64,000 nucleotides of DNA. Source: CAYWXK01 sp964462515 (GTDB taxonomy: Bacteria > Planctomycetota > Phycisphaerae > Sedimentisphaerales > Anaerobacaceae). How positions within the stretch are numbered: the stretch's first letter is position 1; every line of letters starts with the position of its first letter. Position numbers and translations under genes: made by a program. A model generated the notes under the pieces. The model ran no database searches, was not told where the DNA came from, and saw nothing but the letters and a program-made list of their open reading frames with translations. Shown here piece by piece: positions 42,676-51,598 of the stretch. Location: contig CAYWXK010000013.1 in assembly GCA_964462515.1 (NCBI GenBank), positions 22,313 to 86,312 on the forward strand. Reading direction: 5' to 3'.

Positions 42676-44127
42676 ATGAGTAAGATAACCCGTCGTGATT
42701 TTATTAAAAGTTCGCTGGCTGCCGGCGTTACTATGACACTTTTGAGTCCCTACTCTCGTGTCCGCGGCGCCAATGATGACATTCGCTTGGCTATAGTCGG
42801 TGTCGGCGGCCAGGGAAGCGGCCACATTGACAACTTCCGTAAGCTACAAGGGGTGCGTGTAGTCGCACTTTGTGACGCAGATAAAGACCATCTCGACAAG
42901 CGTGTTGAAGACTTCACAAAGCGCAACGAAAAAGTCGATGGATACATTGATGTCCGCAAACTGCTCGATGATAAGAATATCGATGCTATCACGACCGCTA
43001 CGCCCAACTTCTGGCACTCTTTGGTAGTGGTCTGGGCCTGCCAGGCCGGCAAAGACGTCTATGTCGAAAAGCCGGTTTCGCACAATGTCTGGGAAGGCCG
43101 GAAAGCGGTCGAAGCGGCCCGCAAATATAAACGCATTGTGCAGACCGGAACTCAAAAACGCTCCGATGAAGGGCTGATTGCAGCATTCAAGCACATCCGC
43201 GAGGGCAAACTCGGCGCAATCAAATGGGCACGCGGTTTTTGCTATAAACCCAGAGGCAGCATCGGCAAGGTCAACGGCCCGCAGCCGATTCCGGCATCGG
43301 TCGATTACGACCTTTGGTGTGGGCCGGCTGATATGCTGCCGTTGATGCGTAAGAACCTGCACTATGATTGGCACTGGGTGTGGAACACCGGCAATGGTGA
43401 CATCGGCAACCAGGGTATTCACGAGATGGACCTCGCCCGATGGGCGCTCGGTCAGCCGAAGCTGGCGCCGGCCGTGATAGGTATCGGCGGCAGGTTCGGT
43501 TACGATGACGATGCCGAGACAGCAAACACGCAAATTGCCTTTTATGACTATAAACCAGCTCCGTTGATTTTTGAGGTCAGGGGCTTACCCCGCAAAGCCG
43601 GCGAGACAGGAATGGACGTTTATCGAAAGGTAACTCAAATCGGCGTGGTGGTTCAATGCGAGAACGGTTATTTCGCCGGCGGTGACGGCGGCGGCTGGAC
43701 TTACGATAATGACGGCAACAAAATCCAGCAATTCAAGGGCGAAGGCGGCGGCGGACACCACGAAAACTTCATAAAGGCCGTCCGAAGCCGAAAGGTAAGC
43801 GACCTTAACGCCGACATCGAAGAAGGACATTTCTCCAGCGCACTTTGCCATATGGGCAACATTTCCTATCGGCTCGGCCGGAAAAAATCCGTCGATGAAA
43901 TAAAGGAAATGATAAAAGATAACGCCGAGCTGACGGACTCCTTCGAGCGATTTGTAAGCCATCTGGCCGCCAACAATGTTGACCTGGCCGCAACGCCCCC
44001 CACCATTGGCCCGATGCTCACAATGGATGTTGAGAAGGAAAAATTTACCGGCGAATTCGGCGATATGGCGAATACGCTCATTAAACGCAATTACCGTGAG
44101 CCCTATGTAATTGGCGATAAGGTCTAA
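42676..44127 (+). CDS. Tat-exported Gfo/Idh/MocA oxidoreductase
   Basis: 483 aa. Twin-arginine leader ITRRDFIKSSLAAGVTM. Rossmann motif LAIVGVGGQGSGH; NFWHSLVVVWACQAGKDVYVEKPVSHNVWEG carries the EKP motif; WHWVWNTGNGDIGNQGIHEMD is the conserved His-containing catalytic loop of exported planctomycete members. The likely role is NAD(P)-dependent oxidation of a sugar or glycoside. AAGGAG lies upstream of the ATG. It is flanked by sugar isomerase-like genes 69 nt upstream and immediately downstream, supporting a shared pathway. Confidence 0.93.
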   Translation: MSKITRRDFIKSSLAAGVTMTLLSPYSRVRGANDDIRLAIVGVGGQGSGHIDNFRKLQGVRVVALCDADKDHLDKRVEDFTKRNEKVDGYIDVRKLLDDKNIDAITTATPNFWHSLVVVWACQAGKDVYVEKPVSHNVWEGRKAVEAARKYKRIVQTGTQKRSDEGLIAAFKHIREGKLGAIKWARGFCYKPRGSIGKVNGPQPIPASVDYDLWCGPADMLPLMRKNLHYDWHWVWNTGNGDIGNQGIHEMDLARWALGQPKLAPAVIGIGGRFGYDDDAETANTQIAFYDYKPAPLIFEVRGLPRKAGETGMDVYRKVTQIGVVVQCENGYFAGGDGGGWTYDNDGNKIQQFKGEGGGGHHENFIKAVRSRKVSDLNADIEEGHFSSALCHMGNISYRLGRKKSVDEIKEMIKDNAELTDSFERFVSHLAANNVDLAATPPTIGPMLTMDVEKEKFTGEFGDMANTLIKRNYREPYVIGDKV

Positions 44128-44946
44128 ATGAAATTTGCCCTTTGCAATGAGATGTTTGAATCCCTGCCAATGGCCGAAATCTGCACGACGGCCAAACGGC
44201 TCGGCTACGACGGCATCGAGATAGCGCCCTTCACTTTAGCGCGCTCGGCAGAGGATATTTCACGAAAGCAGAGAAAACAGGTCCGCAAAATCATCAAAGA
44301 TTCCGGCCTCGAAACGGTCGGTCTGCACTGGCTGCTCGTCGGGCCGACAGGTCTGCACATAACCACACCAGACGATACCGTCTGGCAGAAGACCAGAGAT
44401 TATTTTTTAATCCTTCTGGACTTGTGCAGCAACCTCGGCGGTAAAGTGGTAGTCCTCGGCTCACCGAAACAACGCAGCCTTGTAGATGGACAAACCCAAC
44501 AAGGCGCCTGGAAAAGAGCTGTTGATTTACTTAGCAGCATTCTCGATAAAGCAAGCTCGCTTGGCGTTACGGTGTGCATCGAGCCGTTATCGCCAATGGA
44601 AACGAACTTTATCAATACGGTGGCCGAAGGATTGCGTTTGGTGCGAGAGATTAACCATCCCAATTTTAAGATTCATCTCGATGTCAAAGCGATGTCCTCG
44701 GAACTGACTCCGGTCCCAGACATCATCCGTTCTGTCCGGGCCGAAGATATTGGCCATTTTCACGTCAACGACACCAACCTTTATGGTCCGGGTATGGGCG
44801 ATGTGGATTATGGCCCAATCGCAAAGGCGATAAAAGATATTGGTTATGATAAGTGGCTCTCGGTGGAAGTTTTCAAATACGACCCCGACCCGCAAACCAT
44901 TGCCCAAAAAAGTATCGACTACCTTCGGTCCTTCTGGCCTTCTTAA
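44128..44946 (+). CDS. Sugar phosphate isomerase/epimerase-like TIM-barrel protein
   Basis: 272 aa xylose-isomerase-like (AP endonuclease 2 superfamily) barrel without a signal peptide, so cytoplasmic. Metal-site text: GYDGIEIAPF, GLHWLLVGP, VCIEPLSPMETNFINT, KIHLDVKAMS, IGHFHVNDTN, WLSVEVF. The ATG directly follows the stop codon of the oxidoreductase gene and has no ribosome binding site of its own beyond the upstream AAGG, so it is translationally coupled. It probably isomerises the keto-sugar produced by the exported enzymes after uptake. Confidence 0.88.
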   Translation: MKFALCNEMFESLPMAEICTTAKRLGYDGIEIAPFTLARSAEDISRKQRKQVRKIIKDSGLETVGLHWLLVGPTGLHITTPDDTVWQKTRDYFLILLDLCSNLGGKVVVLGSPKQRSLVDGQTQQGAWKRAVDLLSSILDKASSLGVTVCIEPLSPMETNFINTVAEGLRLVREINHPNFKIHLDVKAMSSELTPVPDIIRSVRAEDIGHFHVNDTNLYGPGMGDVDYGPIAKAIKDIGYDKWLSVEVFKYDPDPQTIAQKSIDYLRSFWPS

Positions 44947-44962
44947 AGGGGTTCTTATTGTT

Positions 44963-46624
44963 TTATCTGTCGATAACTCGCCAGGTTGGCGGTATAAGCT
45001 CCGGCACGTGCCATTTGCTGCCGCAGTGATGACACTTATCCATATCCGGGCGACGTAGCTTTCCGCAGTTGGCACAGGTCACCAATGTTTCCCTTGGCCG
45101 GGTGAGTCTATAGGTAATATAGCCAGACAGGCCAAAAGCAACAGTCCCAATTATCCAGCATAATCTCGCATTTTCCGAAAGGCCAACCACAGTTGCATCT
45201 TTATTAACTCGCCAGGCAAGAAATATTCCCAGCATTATTGATGGCAGTATTATTAGCAGGGCTGCGGAAAATCTCATTACAATATTTTCACTAATATCCC
45301 TTCCTTTCATAGCTATAAAGGAATTGGGAAGGATAAATAGCGCTCTATATCCGGCTGCGGCTTCAAAGGTGTATGCGCTGAAAAAAGAGACAACAGATAA
45401 AACCGGTGGGTGAAGATTCTCTAAAAGGTATTTGGCTATGGTCAATGTAGGTGACCAGGGGGACTCAAAAAAGACAGCACTGCTGGAAGGAACATATTCG
45501 GGCCTGGACCCAGTCTTATCTTGGACATAGTCCATAGCCCGAGTATATTTCCTTTCTATCGGAATTCCCTTTTCGTCGAAAACCGCCAGGACCATCGCCG
45601 TGCCCTCGCGTGATACGCTCGCCACGAACATTCCTCTGTATTGGTTATCGCTATGAAAAGTCAGCGGCAAAGCCATATATGCCAGCACATCCTTAGGCGT
45701 TACGTCTTCCTTCGATGGGAAAAATGTCTGCGGAGCAGGTAAATAACCGGTAGCTCCGGCAAATTCAAGGGTTTCTTTGTCGAGCAGGTCGATTCGTCCG
45801 GTTTCGTCAAGCACAAGCAAATACCTGCCTGCATCATAAGAGTTTCCTACGATTGATTTGAATTTGCCTGGCGAACGGTATCCTTCCTCTTCCTCTTCCT
45901 CTTTTTCCGCTGCTTTAACTTGAGGACCCACCCAATCTAAGTATAAAAATGGATTCTTCCACAATAGGCCTATCTGAATGGGCTTGTGTGGGTCATCTTT
46001 GCCAAGTTCAGGGCCTTTGGTTACTACTCTTTTCTTGAAGTTAATCGTGAAAAAGCGGTGCAGCTTTTTGTCGTATAATGTCAGCGGCTGCCAGGGTGTT
46101 GCTCTGCCATCCACAATTGGAACTATAAATCGCCCCAGTGCTTTGTCGGGCAACTGTGCAATTCCTTCAGGACCGGTATATAGCTTCACTGTCTCAGAGA
46201 ACACCGTATCGTCAGGCTTTCTTTCCGTATATGTACAGCGACATACGATTTGGCCGGTCTTTTCGTCAAGATAAATCCATGAGTCGTCTGTCCGGTTATG
46301 ATAGTAAACGGTTGCGTGACGTGCGCCCGGCATATGTGGTACTCTGTCAACAAAATAATCCACGATTCCGAGACAGTTGATTCCCACCTCAACGCCAAAA
46401 AATGCAGACACACTTGAATGATGAACAACGTTAGGCTCGTTCTCAAGTTCGGGCGGAACCAATCCAGACGGGCTTATCCTGACCTCCCTGCACTCGCGTG
46501 GTATCATATTGCCAATACTCGCCTCAGACAGCAAGCGTGCCCAAAATAATGGTAATGACAACAATAGCAGCACGACAAATCCGGTAGCGACGATTTTTAC
46601 GCAATTTTTTATGACAGATTTCAT
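44963..46624 (-). CDS. Large membrane protein with C-terminal zinc ribbon, last gene of the GntR/ABC operon
   Basis: 553 aa. One N-terminal membrane helix (about 10-30), a long extracytoplasmic domain with WD/PQQ-like beta text (YLLVLDETGRIDLLDKETLEFAG), an acidic stretch EKEEEEEEG, then two C-terminal membrane helices (about 455-505) and a zinc ribbon with Cys517, Cys520, Cys531 and Cys534. It lies 10 nt after the ABC permease gene and is probably a membrane subunit or sensor of that transporter. I recognise no named family. Confidence 0.7.
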   Translation of the reverse strand: MKSVIKNCVKIVATGFVVLLLLSLPLFWARLLSEASIGNMIPRECREVRISPSGLVPPELENEPNVVHHSSVSAFFGVEVGINCLGIVDYFVDRVPHMPGARHATVYYHNRTDDSWIYLDEKTGQIVCRCTYTERKPDDTVFSETVKLYTGPEGIAQLPDKALGRFIVPIVDGRATPWQPLTLYDKKLHRFFTINFKKRVVTKGPELGKDDPHKPIQIGLLWKNPFLYLDWVGPQVKAAEKEEEEEEGYRSPGKFKSIVGNSYDAGRYLLVLDETGRIDLLDKETLEFAGATGYLPAPQTFFPSKEDVTPKDVLAYMALPLTFHSDNQYRGMFVASVSREGTAMVLAVFDEKGIPIERKYTRAMDYVQDKTGSRPEYVPSSSAVFFESPWSPTLTIAKYLLENLHPPVLSVVSFFSAYTFEAAAGYRALFILPNSFIAMKGRDISENIVMRFSAALLIILPSIMLGIFLAWRVNKDATVVGLSENARLCWIIGTVAFGLSGYITYRLTRPRETLVTCANCGKLRRPDMDKCHHCGSKWHVPELIPPTWRVIDR

Positions 46625-46634
46625 AATCAGGTTC

Positions 46635-47267
46635 CTAAAGAGGTGTTGACATAAATTTCTGCCAGGTACGTATCAAAGACGCGATAATAAACAGAACGAG
46701 TATCACTGTTGTATGCAACCCAAAACCTTTGACCGCAATCAAAGGAATAAGGACAAAGATTAAGCCTAATCCGGCAAGCGTGGGCGTAACCTTACTTAAT
46801 GTCCAGCCGGTTAGTAGGCCAAAGCAATAACAAGCAAAAGCTATTAGAAGTGCCGTTATAAATATATCGAAAATCGGGCAGGGATTAACTATCGGCATAG
46901 GCGGCACAAAAAGATGCCACAGAACCATAGCTGTGATAACCAGAGGTATAAGCGCTATTAAAATAGCCAAAATCCCGGTAATAATCCTGGCGACTAATAT
47001 CCGGCTTCGAGTAACAGGCAGTGCAGATAAAAACGCAGAGATTTTTCTGTTTCTGTCCGTGGACATCTGGCTTACTCCCATAGCAGGGAAGCCAATCACG
47101 AGTATCATAATAATCGGAATTGATAGTCCAACAGAATATACAGGAGGCTCATTCTTGTAGTTATACGCCGCCCAAACCGATAATAGAACAAGGGTAAATG
47201 AAAGAATGGCCGCTCCGAGGAAATATGCTATATGGTCCTCAATTTCTCTTTTTATTAGTGTGAACAT
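46635..47267 (-). CDS. ABC-2-type transporter permease
   Basis: 210 aa from ATG 47267 (AAGGAG 8 nt upstream; an earlier in-frame start would overlap the ATPase gene). Six hydrophobic segments and the opening MFTLIKREIEDHIAYFLGA are typical of ABC-2 permeases of the Ytr/ABC-type multidrug or antibiotic-stress class. STDRNRKISAFLSALPVTRSRIL is the coupling-helix region common to the family. It pairs with the ATPase encoded just upstream. The substrate is unknown. Confidence 0.85.
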   Translation of the reverse strand: MFTLIKREIEDHIAYFLGAAILSFTLVLLSVWAAYNYKNEPPVYSVGLSIPIIMILVIGFPAMGVSQMSTDRNRKISAFLSALPVTRSRILVARIITGILAILIALIPLVITAMVLWHLFVPPMPIVNPCPIFDIFITALLIAFACYCFGLLTGWTLSKVTPTLAGLGLIFVLIPLIAVKGFGLHTTVILVLFIIASLIRTWQKFMSTPL

Positions 47268-47281
47268 TTTTCTATCTCCTT

Positions 47282-48187
47282 TTACAGATGCGCCGGTAAC
47301 GCCACATTGGGCATGGTGCATTCTATGAATATATCCTCCAAACTCATCGGTAATTCTGTGCAGCTTGAGGGCTTGAAAGTTTCGAGCATATCTTGTTTCT
47401 GCTGGTTCCAGTTGGCAACGGTTATTACTATCTCGCGGCCATCAATCTGTTGATTAACAATTTCCGTCAGATACAAATTTTCAGGTGCGGATTCGGGGAA
47501 AATCAGCCGGAATTTCTTGACCCGATTTTTGAGCTCTTCAAGCGCACAATCCACCACCAGCTTGCCGCCGGCAAGTATTCCTATGCGGTCGGCGATTCGT
47601 TCGACATCGCTCAAAATATGTGAGCTAAATAGTATCGTTCGGCCCTGCTGTTCAATCAGGTCGATGGCAAGCTCGAGAAACTGCCGGCGTGCTACCGTAT
47701 CAAGTCCAAGCGTAGGGTCGTCAAGAATCAATAGTTCCGGCTCTATTGCCAGAGCCAGCGACAGGTTTAATTGCGCTCGCATACCGATGGATAGTTGCCC
47801 TATTCTGCGGTCCATCGGCAGGCGGAATGTCTCTGTCAGATGCTCGAAGAGCTTGTCGTTCCAATGCAGCGAAAGGTCTTTGTAGAGTTTAGCCAGCCGG
47901 CCTACTTTGTAGTTTTGGATAAGGTTGTGACCTTCAGCTACGTAACCAATTCGACCATGGACTTTTGCTGAGAGGCCGGTCGATTCAGCAGCCAAAAGAA
48001 AAGTCTGTCCGCGAGTTGGCGGCTCAAGGCACAGAAGAATCCGAATAATCGTTGTCTTGCCGGAGGCATTTCGTCCCAGCAGCCCGTATATGCAGCCGCG
48101 TGGAACTTTCAGATTGATGCCGTCCAGAACGCACCGACCATCGAAGTATTTCACAACGTTCTCCGCTTCAATAACGTTCTCATTCAT
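47282..48187 (-). CDS. ABC transporter ATP-binding protein, YtrB-like
   Basis: 301 aa. Walker A GRNASGKTT (38-46), signature LSIGMRAQL (132-140), Walker B LLILDDPT (152-159), switch His in LFSSHIL. The residue after the Walker B Asp is Asp instead of the usual catalytic Glu, and the signature is LSIGM rather than LSGGQ, so hydrolysis may be slow or altered. The C-terminal third is the variable domain of ABC-2-type ATPases. The start overlaps the GntR gene by 8 nt, so the regulator and ATPase are coupled as in ytrAB operons. Confidence 0.9.
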   Translation of the reverse strand: MNENVIEAENVVKYFDGRCVLDGINLKVPRGCIYGLLGRNASGKTTIIRILLCLEPPTRGQTFLLAAESTGLSAKVHGRIGYVAEGHNLIQNYKVGRLAKLYKDLSLHWNDKLFEHLTETFRLPMDRRIGQLSIGMRAQLNLSLALAIEPELLILDDPTLGLDTVARRQFLELAIDLIEQQGRTILFSSHILSDVERIADRIGILAGGKLVVDCALEELKNRVKKFRLIFPESAPENLYLTEIVNQQIDGREIVITVANWNQQKQDMLETFKPSSCTELPMSLEDIFIECTMPNVALPAHL

Positions 48188-48587
48188 TTGATTTTTCCTT
48201 CCTCAGAGGCAAATTGAATTTTTCAACCGCACTGTTGAATAACTCCAGCAGAGTTTGCCTGTCAATTTGCATGTGAAAAGCCTCGACTGCAATTTGCTGA
48301 AGTTCATCAGAAACTATTTTTTTTCTGACAGACCTGCTCAAATTACTGTCAAGATTAGTGACAAAAGCGCCGGAACCAGGCTTGGTGACAATAATTCCTT
48401 CCTGTTCCAGTTGGCGGTAGGCCTTGGCTATGGTGTTGGGATTTATGGCAAGCTGTTTAGCCAGTTGTCTGACCGTGGGCAGCTTTTCATCTTTGATGAG
48501 CCTGCCCAGAGCGATATCTCGTTTTACCTGGTCGATTATCTGCTGATAGACGGGTCTGTCTGAAGTATTATCTATACGAAACTGCAT
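48180..48587 (-). CDS. GntR-family regulator, YtrA subfamily
   Basis: 135 aa. The wHTH occupies about residues 10-75 (PVYQQIIDQVKRDIALGRL, LPTVRQLAKQLAINPNTIAKAYRQLEQEGII), and the short alpha-helical tail lacks the large effector domain, which defines the YtrA subfamily. Such regulators repress the ABC operon they head. A perfect 8-bp inverted repeat overlaps the -10 box of the promoter just upstream, consistent with autoregulation. Known relatives respond to cell-envelope stress. Confidence 0.9.
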   Translation of the reverse strand: MQFRIDNTSDRPVYQQIIDQVKRDIALGRLIKDEKLPTVRQLAKQLAINPNTIAKAYRQLEQEGIIVTKPGSGAFVTNLDSNLSRSVRKKIVSDELQQIAVEAFHMQIDRQTLLELFNSAVEKFNLPLRKEKSNE

Positions 48588-48599
48588 AAATACACCTTA

Positions 48600-48653
48600 A
48601 TACTTGTCCTATTTCAACTATTACAAGTATAACACAATTTTATTCTTTGTCAA
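48600..48653 (-). promoter_or_regulatory. Promoter and operator of the GntR/ABC operon
   Basis: On the minus strand TTGACA (48653-48648), 16-nt spacer, TATACT (48631-48626). ATACTTGT (48600-48607) and ACAAGTAT (48623-48630) form a perfect inverted repeat with a 15-nt spacer whose right half overlaps the -10 box and whose left half lies about 20 nt downstream. A GntR dimer bound here would block RNA polymerase. Confidence 0.75.
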
Positions 48654-48883
48654 GCTTTATTAAAAATTTTTTGAAAAATTTATTATTTGCTTACCTGTAA
48701 GACCAAAATGGCGGATTTTCCACAGAATCCGTGTCTTTTGTCATCAATAGGTAATTTTGGGGTCTTGACTGGCAAGAGCGTTTTGGTTAGCATACTGCTG
48801 GTTGACTGTATCGTGTGGCAGACCGGAAAATAGCCAAGGTTTGTGCCATCACCAAAAACATTCAGTAACAATGGAGAATAAAT

Positions 48884-49372
48884 ATGAGCGATAAATTCAA
48901 ATCTCGCAAAAGCTGGCGGGAGAAATTGGAAAATCCCCCGCCAGGCCTGCCAAAAGTAGTTGCTGGCCCTTCTACTTGGGAAAAGAGATTTGGCGGCAGA
49001 AGAGTGCTTGTTCCTACGCCTTTACTTGTTGATGGGCTTATTCGCAAAGTGAAAAAGGGAAACCTTATTACCGTCACACAAATACGGGAACAACTTGCAA
49101 GGGATTTTAAGGCCGATTCGACCTGCCCGCTAACGACAGGGATTTTTATCCGTATCGCTGCCGAAACCGCCGAAGAAGACCTGCGAAACGGCAAAAAACA
49201 CATAACGCCTTACTGGCGGGTAATCGGAGCCGATGGCGGCCTGATAAATCCCAAACTGCCCGGCGGTATCAAAGCACAAGCTGCACGGCTCAAAAGTGAG
49301 GGACACAAGATTATCCCTGGCAAAGGCAAGAAACCGCCAAAGGTGCAGGACTTCGAAAAGGCCTTAGTATGA
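48884..49372 (+). CDS. MGMT/ATL-like DNA-binding protein without the acceptor cysteine
   Basis: 162 aa. The central part resembles the winged-helix DNA-binding domain of O6-alkylguanine-DNA methyltransferases: GNLITVTQIREQLAR, CPLTTGIFIRIAAETAEED, and ITPYWRVIGADGGLINPKLPGG, which aligns with the PCHRV active-site region. The acceptor Cys is replaced (PYWRV), as in alkyltransferase-like proteins that flag O6-alkylguanine for excision repair (PWHRV there). A DNA-damage-recognition role is inferred. The gene stands alone with a GGAG before the ATG. Confidence 0.7.
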   Translation: MSDKFKSRKSWREKLENPPPGLPKVVAGPSTWEKRFGGRRVLVPTPLLVDGLIRKVKKGNLITVTQIREQLARDFKADSTCPLTTGIFIRIAAETAEEDLRNGKKHITPYWRVIGADGGLINPKLPGGIKAQAARLKSEGHKIIPGKGKKPPKVQDFEKALV

Positions 49373-49399
49373 TTAGCCCGAATTTTTCAAAGCTACAGA

Positions 49400-49571
49400 G
49401 TGGCCTGTGGTGAGCTTGTCGAACCATCGAAGCGCCTGCCCTTCGTAGCGCTAGCGAAGTAGGGCCTTCCCTGCTTGCACTGAGCTTGTCGCAGTGAGCG
49501 CAGCCGAAGGATCGCGGGAATCCATTTTGGTAGGGTGTGCTCCGCACACCATTTTCCTTATTATTTAGCCC
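49400..49571. repeat. Repeat cluster with 58-bp left-bracket repeat, copy 2
   Basis: GGTGAGCTTGTCGAACC (49408-49424) and a GAGCGCAGCCGAAGGATC element (49496-49513) are GAGC-AGTCGAAGG family members. 49514-49571 matches 30602-30659 at 54 of 58 positions, including the GGTGTGCT/CGCACACC hairpin. Confidence 0.75.
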
Positions 49572-49669
49572 GCCGTTCTTGTCCACCGTAGTTCCTGCCC
49601 TACATAGCACACAGTTCGGAGGAGGGTTAACGAAGGCGGATTACAGCGGGCCATCTATTTGTTGCCGCC

Positions 49670-49764
49670 TACGCAATGATATTGTCTATATCTAAAACTG
49701 TCAGTTTCCCGTCGCCATCTATATCGCCGGCCTCTAATGTCCCCGCACATATATGGCAGTCCCG
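49670..49764 (-). pseudogene. Dockerin-like gene tail remnant
   Basis: On the minus strand, an open stretch between two stops encodes ICAGTLEAGDIDGDGKLTVL followed by DIDNIIA and a stop. This has the calcium-loop pattern D-x-D-x-D-x-K-x-x-x-x-x-D of the dockerin-like ends used by the beta-helix proteins. No upstream gene is attached. It lies about 110 nt beyond the 3' end of the ADP-ribosylglycohydrolase gene and probably marks the old locus into which the cassette came. Confidence 0.5.
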
Positions 49765-49874
49765 TCAGGGATGGCTTACGCCATTGTAAATCGTCTTAAG
49801 ATATTTCTTCTCCACCAATGGCGGGATGAGGTCAAAAAACTTTCGTTCCCCCGGGTATTTCTCTTTGAACTCCG

Positions 49875-51575
49875 TCATCTCGCTTTTTTCATTCTCACTT
49901 GCTTGGCCTTTGCAATGATCGCAGCAAAACCAATCGCTTTTTCAATGCCGTTTTCTTGCTCACTCAATCGCATAAGCATTTCCCCTACGATTGATTTTTC
50001 GAAATCAGATTGGATGCAAATATTTGTAGCAACGTCTATCGTTATTGTTCCTTCGGATTGGTACATCCGTTCTTTCTTGCGGATTTCGGCAGTCTCTCTT
50101 TGCCAAATTTCTTTTTGCCGACCCACTGCTTTGGTCTGATCCGTTGTAACTCGATACTGTTTGCTAATTCCTAACTCATTTTGAGCTGATATACTCACAT
50201 TTTTCACAGGAAGGTTCTCCTCTTTAACAACCTTTGGTATATGTCGCCTCTTGATTAACACACTCTGTCCAAATTCCAAGCAAAACCATTGCCATGTACT
50301 GGGAGACTTTCCTCCTTTCTCAGCAACGGTTTTCATTGGGTCTGCTTCACCCAACCCTTGGACGACCCATTTCCCTTTGTACTGACCAATAACATCTATT
50401 TGTGTCTTGGCGGGCTGCCAGTAAAGCATATCAGGATAAAGGTGGTTTTCCGTATTCTGCCCTTCGCTTATTTTATATAATCTTTCAGACTCGTTTACTA
50501 AATATTTTATGTCAGTCACTTCTTCTGGTGGATCGTTCTTCTCTGTTACACCCATGATAGCCCCTGCCATTGTTGCAATCGTATCCGTATCACTTCCAAA
50601 CAGATTAACAGCTTCAATCAATCCTTCTTTCGCCCGATCTCTAAAAACGTAACTCAGGTATAAAGCCAACAAGGCTGTTTTCGGTCCGGAACCAACCAGT
50701 TCCTTTCGAAGGCACCCGATTTCCTTAACTAATTGAGCATATGTTTCTCCCTCTCTCTCTTGGTTTCTTGCTTTTGTGAGAGTTTTTTCAGCAATACCTA
50801 TATCTTTACGAAGCTCCTCCACAGATTGCAAAATTGCGTACTTGATTGGTTGCTGGGCTTCCTTCTCCCAGTTAGGCAACCAATAAAGAAGTAGCTCTTC
50901 ATCAGACCAGATAATTTCTGGAAGTTCTTTCAACTTGTCCACGATTGAAAACCATGCAGAAGGATTAGGGATACTTTCATTTAAGAGAGTTTCACGCAAA
51001 GTTAAAGCATGAAAGGCCGCACCGACTATTGCGCGGCTATGACCATGGGTTATTATCGTATTTCGAATTACATCCTTGAGTATTTCTATGGTGCCCTTTT
51101 CTCGTTTTGCACACCAAACGTGGGGCTGTATTCTCATTGCGGCACCGTTACCACCACTATTTATATAATTTGCAAAATCTGATTTGTAAAAATTCGAATT
51201 CCACTGAATTTGACTCTTTCTCAAAAATTCTGCTGCTGTTCTGGTTCCTCGGCCAGCACCTAATGAATAGGAAAGCCAAATGGGTAGTTCTACTTTCGAA
51301 AAAGTTTCCACATCAAAGAATCCATCCCCCCTAATTGATCTACATGTAGCTAACCGCAATTGAGTGTCATCGGAATAGCAACCTGCTGGCAATTCGACAT
51401 AAACACCAAATTCACCACCAATCCGTTTCTTCCAAGGCATCAACCTAGTAATCCTATTTTCGCCGCCAGTTCGACGTGGGAGGTATGATTTGCTACATAA
51501 CTCAGTGATGAATCCAAGAGCATCACCATATGCCGCCCAGAGCATTGATTTTCTAATAGTTTGCTTTGTCACCAT
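49875..51575 (-). CDS. ADP-ribosylglycohydrolase (DraG/ARH-type) with unknown C-terminal domain
   Basis: 566 aa. Residues 1-345 carry the complete ARH signature set: GDALG (17-21), SDDTQ (68-72), GGNGAAMR (141-148), HGHSRA (177-182) and GSDTDTIATMAGAIMG (327-342). The Asp and Thr residues bind two Mg ions and the ADP-ribose. Such enzymes remove ADP-ribose from proteins or nucleic acids. Residues about 350-566 form an extra domain of no recognised family, with a basic stretch and a helical tail. The gene follows the DarT-like gene by 23 nt and is the last of a three-gene operon, so it is the likely antidote to that transferase, taking the place that the DarG macrodomain holds in DarTG. Confidence 0.88.
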   Translation of the reverse strand: MVTKQTIRKSMLWAAYGDALGFITELCSKSYLPRRTGGENRITRLMPWKKRIGGEFGVYVELPAGCYSDDTQLRLATCRSIRGDGFFDVETFSKVELPIWLSYSLGAGRGTRTAAEFLRKSQIQWNSNFYKSDFANYINSGGNGAAMRIQPHVWCAKREKGTIEILKDVIRNTIITHGHSRAIVGAAFHALTLRETLLNESIPNPSAWFSIVDKLKELPEIIWSDEELLLYWLPNWEKEAQQPIKYAILQSVEELRKDIGIAEKTLTKARNQEREGETYAQLVKEIGCLRKELVGSGPKTALLALYLSYVFRDRAKEGLIEAVNLFGSDTDTIATMAGAIMGVTEKNDPPEEVTDIKYLVNESERLYKISEGQNTENHLYPDMLYWQPAKTQIDVIGQYKGKWVVQGLGEADPMKTVAEKGGKSPSTWQWFCLEFGQSVLIKRRHIPKVVKEENLPVKNVSISAQNELGISKQYRVTTDQTKAVGRQKEIWQRETAEIRKKERMYQSEGTITIDVATNICIQSDFEKSIVGEMLMRLSEQENGIEKAIGFAAIIAKAKQVRMKKAR

Positions 51576-51598
51576 TTATTTTTGCGTCCCTTTTGCAA

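Noticed and set aside
49753..50139. 128-aa plus-strand ORF opposite the ADP-ribosylglycohydrolase 3' end
   Set aside because: It overlaps a gene with complete ARH motifs on the other strand and has no ribosome binding site.
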